In this document: piece by piece, positions 5,659 through 5,686 of the stretch
How the letters are laid out: the number at the start of each line of letters is the position of its first letter
How positions within the stretch are numbered: position 1 is the stretch's first letter
From: Cyanobacteria bacterium UBA11370
Lineage (GTDB): Bacteria; Cyanobacteriota; Cyanobacteriia; Cyanobacteriales; Coleofasciculaceae
Length of the DNA: 5,686 nt
Assembly: GCA_003486645.1 (NCBI GenBank)
Contig: DNGI01000450.1
Location: forward strand, 2,887 to 8,572
Direction of reading: 5' to 3'
Position numbers and translations under genes: made by a program
The notes under the pieces: model-generated
What the model was told of the DNA's origin: nothing
The model's database searches: none
Seen by the model: only the letters and a program-made list of their open reading frames with translations

Positions 5659-5686
5659 AAACTTTTAAGTAGAGGGATCTAATTAA

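Overview
The window looks like an accessory stretch of a cyanobacterial chromosome, probably from a filamentous or otherwise repeat-rich species. The signs are two HIP1 octamers (GCGATCGC), a GGGGAGT heptamer run, a CHAT-domain protein of the type abundant in cyanobacteria, an IS630-type transposase relic and two small foldback elements of the kind scattered through cyanobacterial intergenic DNA. Base composition is moderate and AT-leaning. The genus cannot be fixed from the sequence alone.

Layout. (1) Positions 1-1425, plus strand: the C-terminal 474 residues of a larger protein cut by the window edge, with a Thr/Pro/Asp-rich repeat linker followed by a complete CHAT (caspase-like) domain whose His and Cys are both present. 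(2) 1426-1634: convergent intergenic region with several strong inverted repeats, plausibly transcription terminators for the two converging genes. (3) 1635-3428, minus strand: a complete 597-residue protein of unknown function with a good ribosome binding site, two beta-looking halves joined by a Gly/Pro/Ser linker, twelve cysteines and no signal peptide. (4) 3429-4173: a 745-base graveyard with no intact gene. It holds a 46-codon minus-strand coding-like fragment, palindromes, the decayed C-terminus of an IS630 transposase (in-frame stop), and an 89-bp MITE-like foldback element ending 26 bases before the next gene. (5) 4174-5505, plus strand: a complete lipoprotein-type D-alanyl-D-alanine carboxypeptidase/endopeptidase (PBP4/DacB, peptidase family S13). 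(6) 5506-5686: an AT-rich hairpin after the stop, then a second MITE-like element of about 103 bp with 30-bp imperfect terminal inverted repeats and an apparent 5-bp target duplication (AAACT).

The three main genes do not form an operon. The CHAT gene and the 597-residue gene converge, and the latter and the peptidase gene diverge across mobile-element debris. The peptidase acts on peptidoglycan in the periplasm. The CHAT protein is a probable cysteine peptidase with unknown target. Nothing in the sequence links the three functionally. I see no convincing new multi-gene system here. The best leads are the unrecognised 597-residue protein, the C-terminal CHAT module on a repeat linker, and the two foldback elements flanking the peptidase gene.
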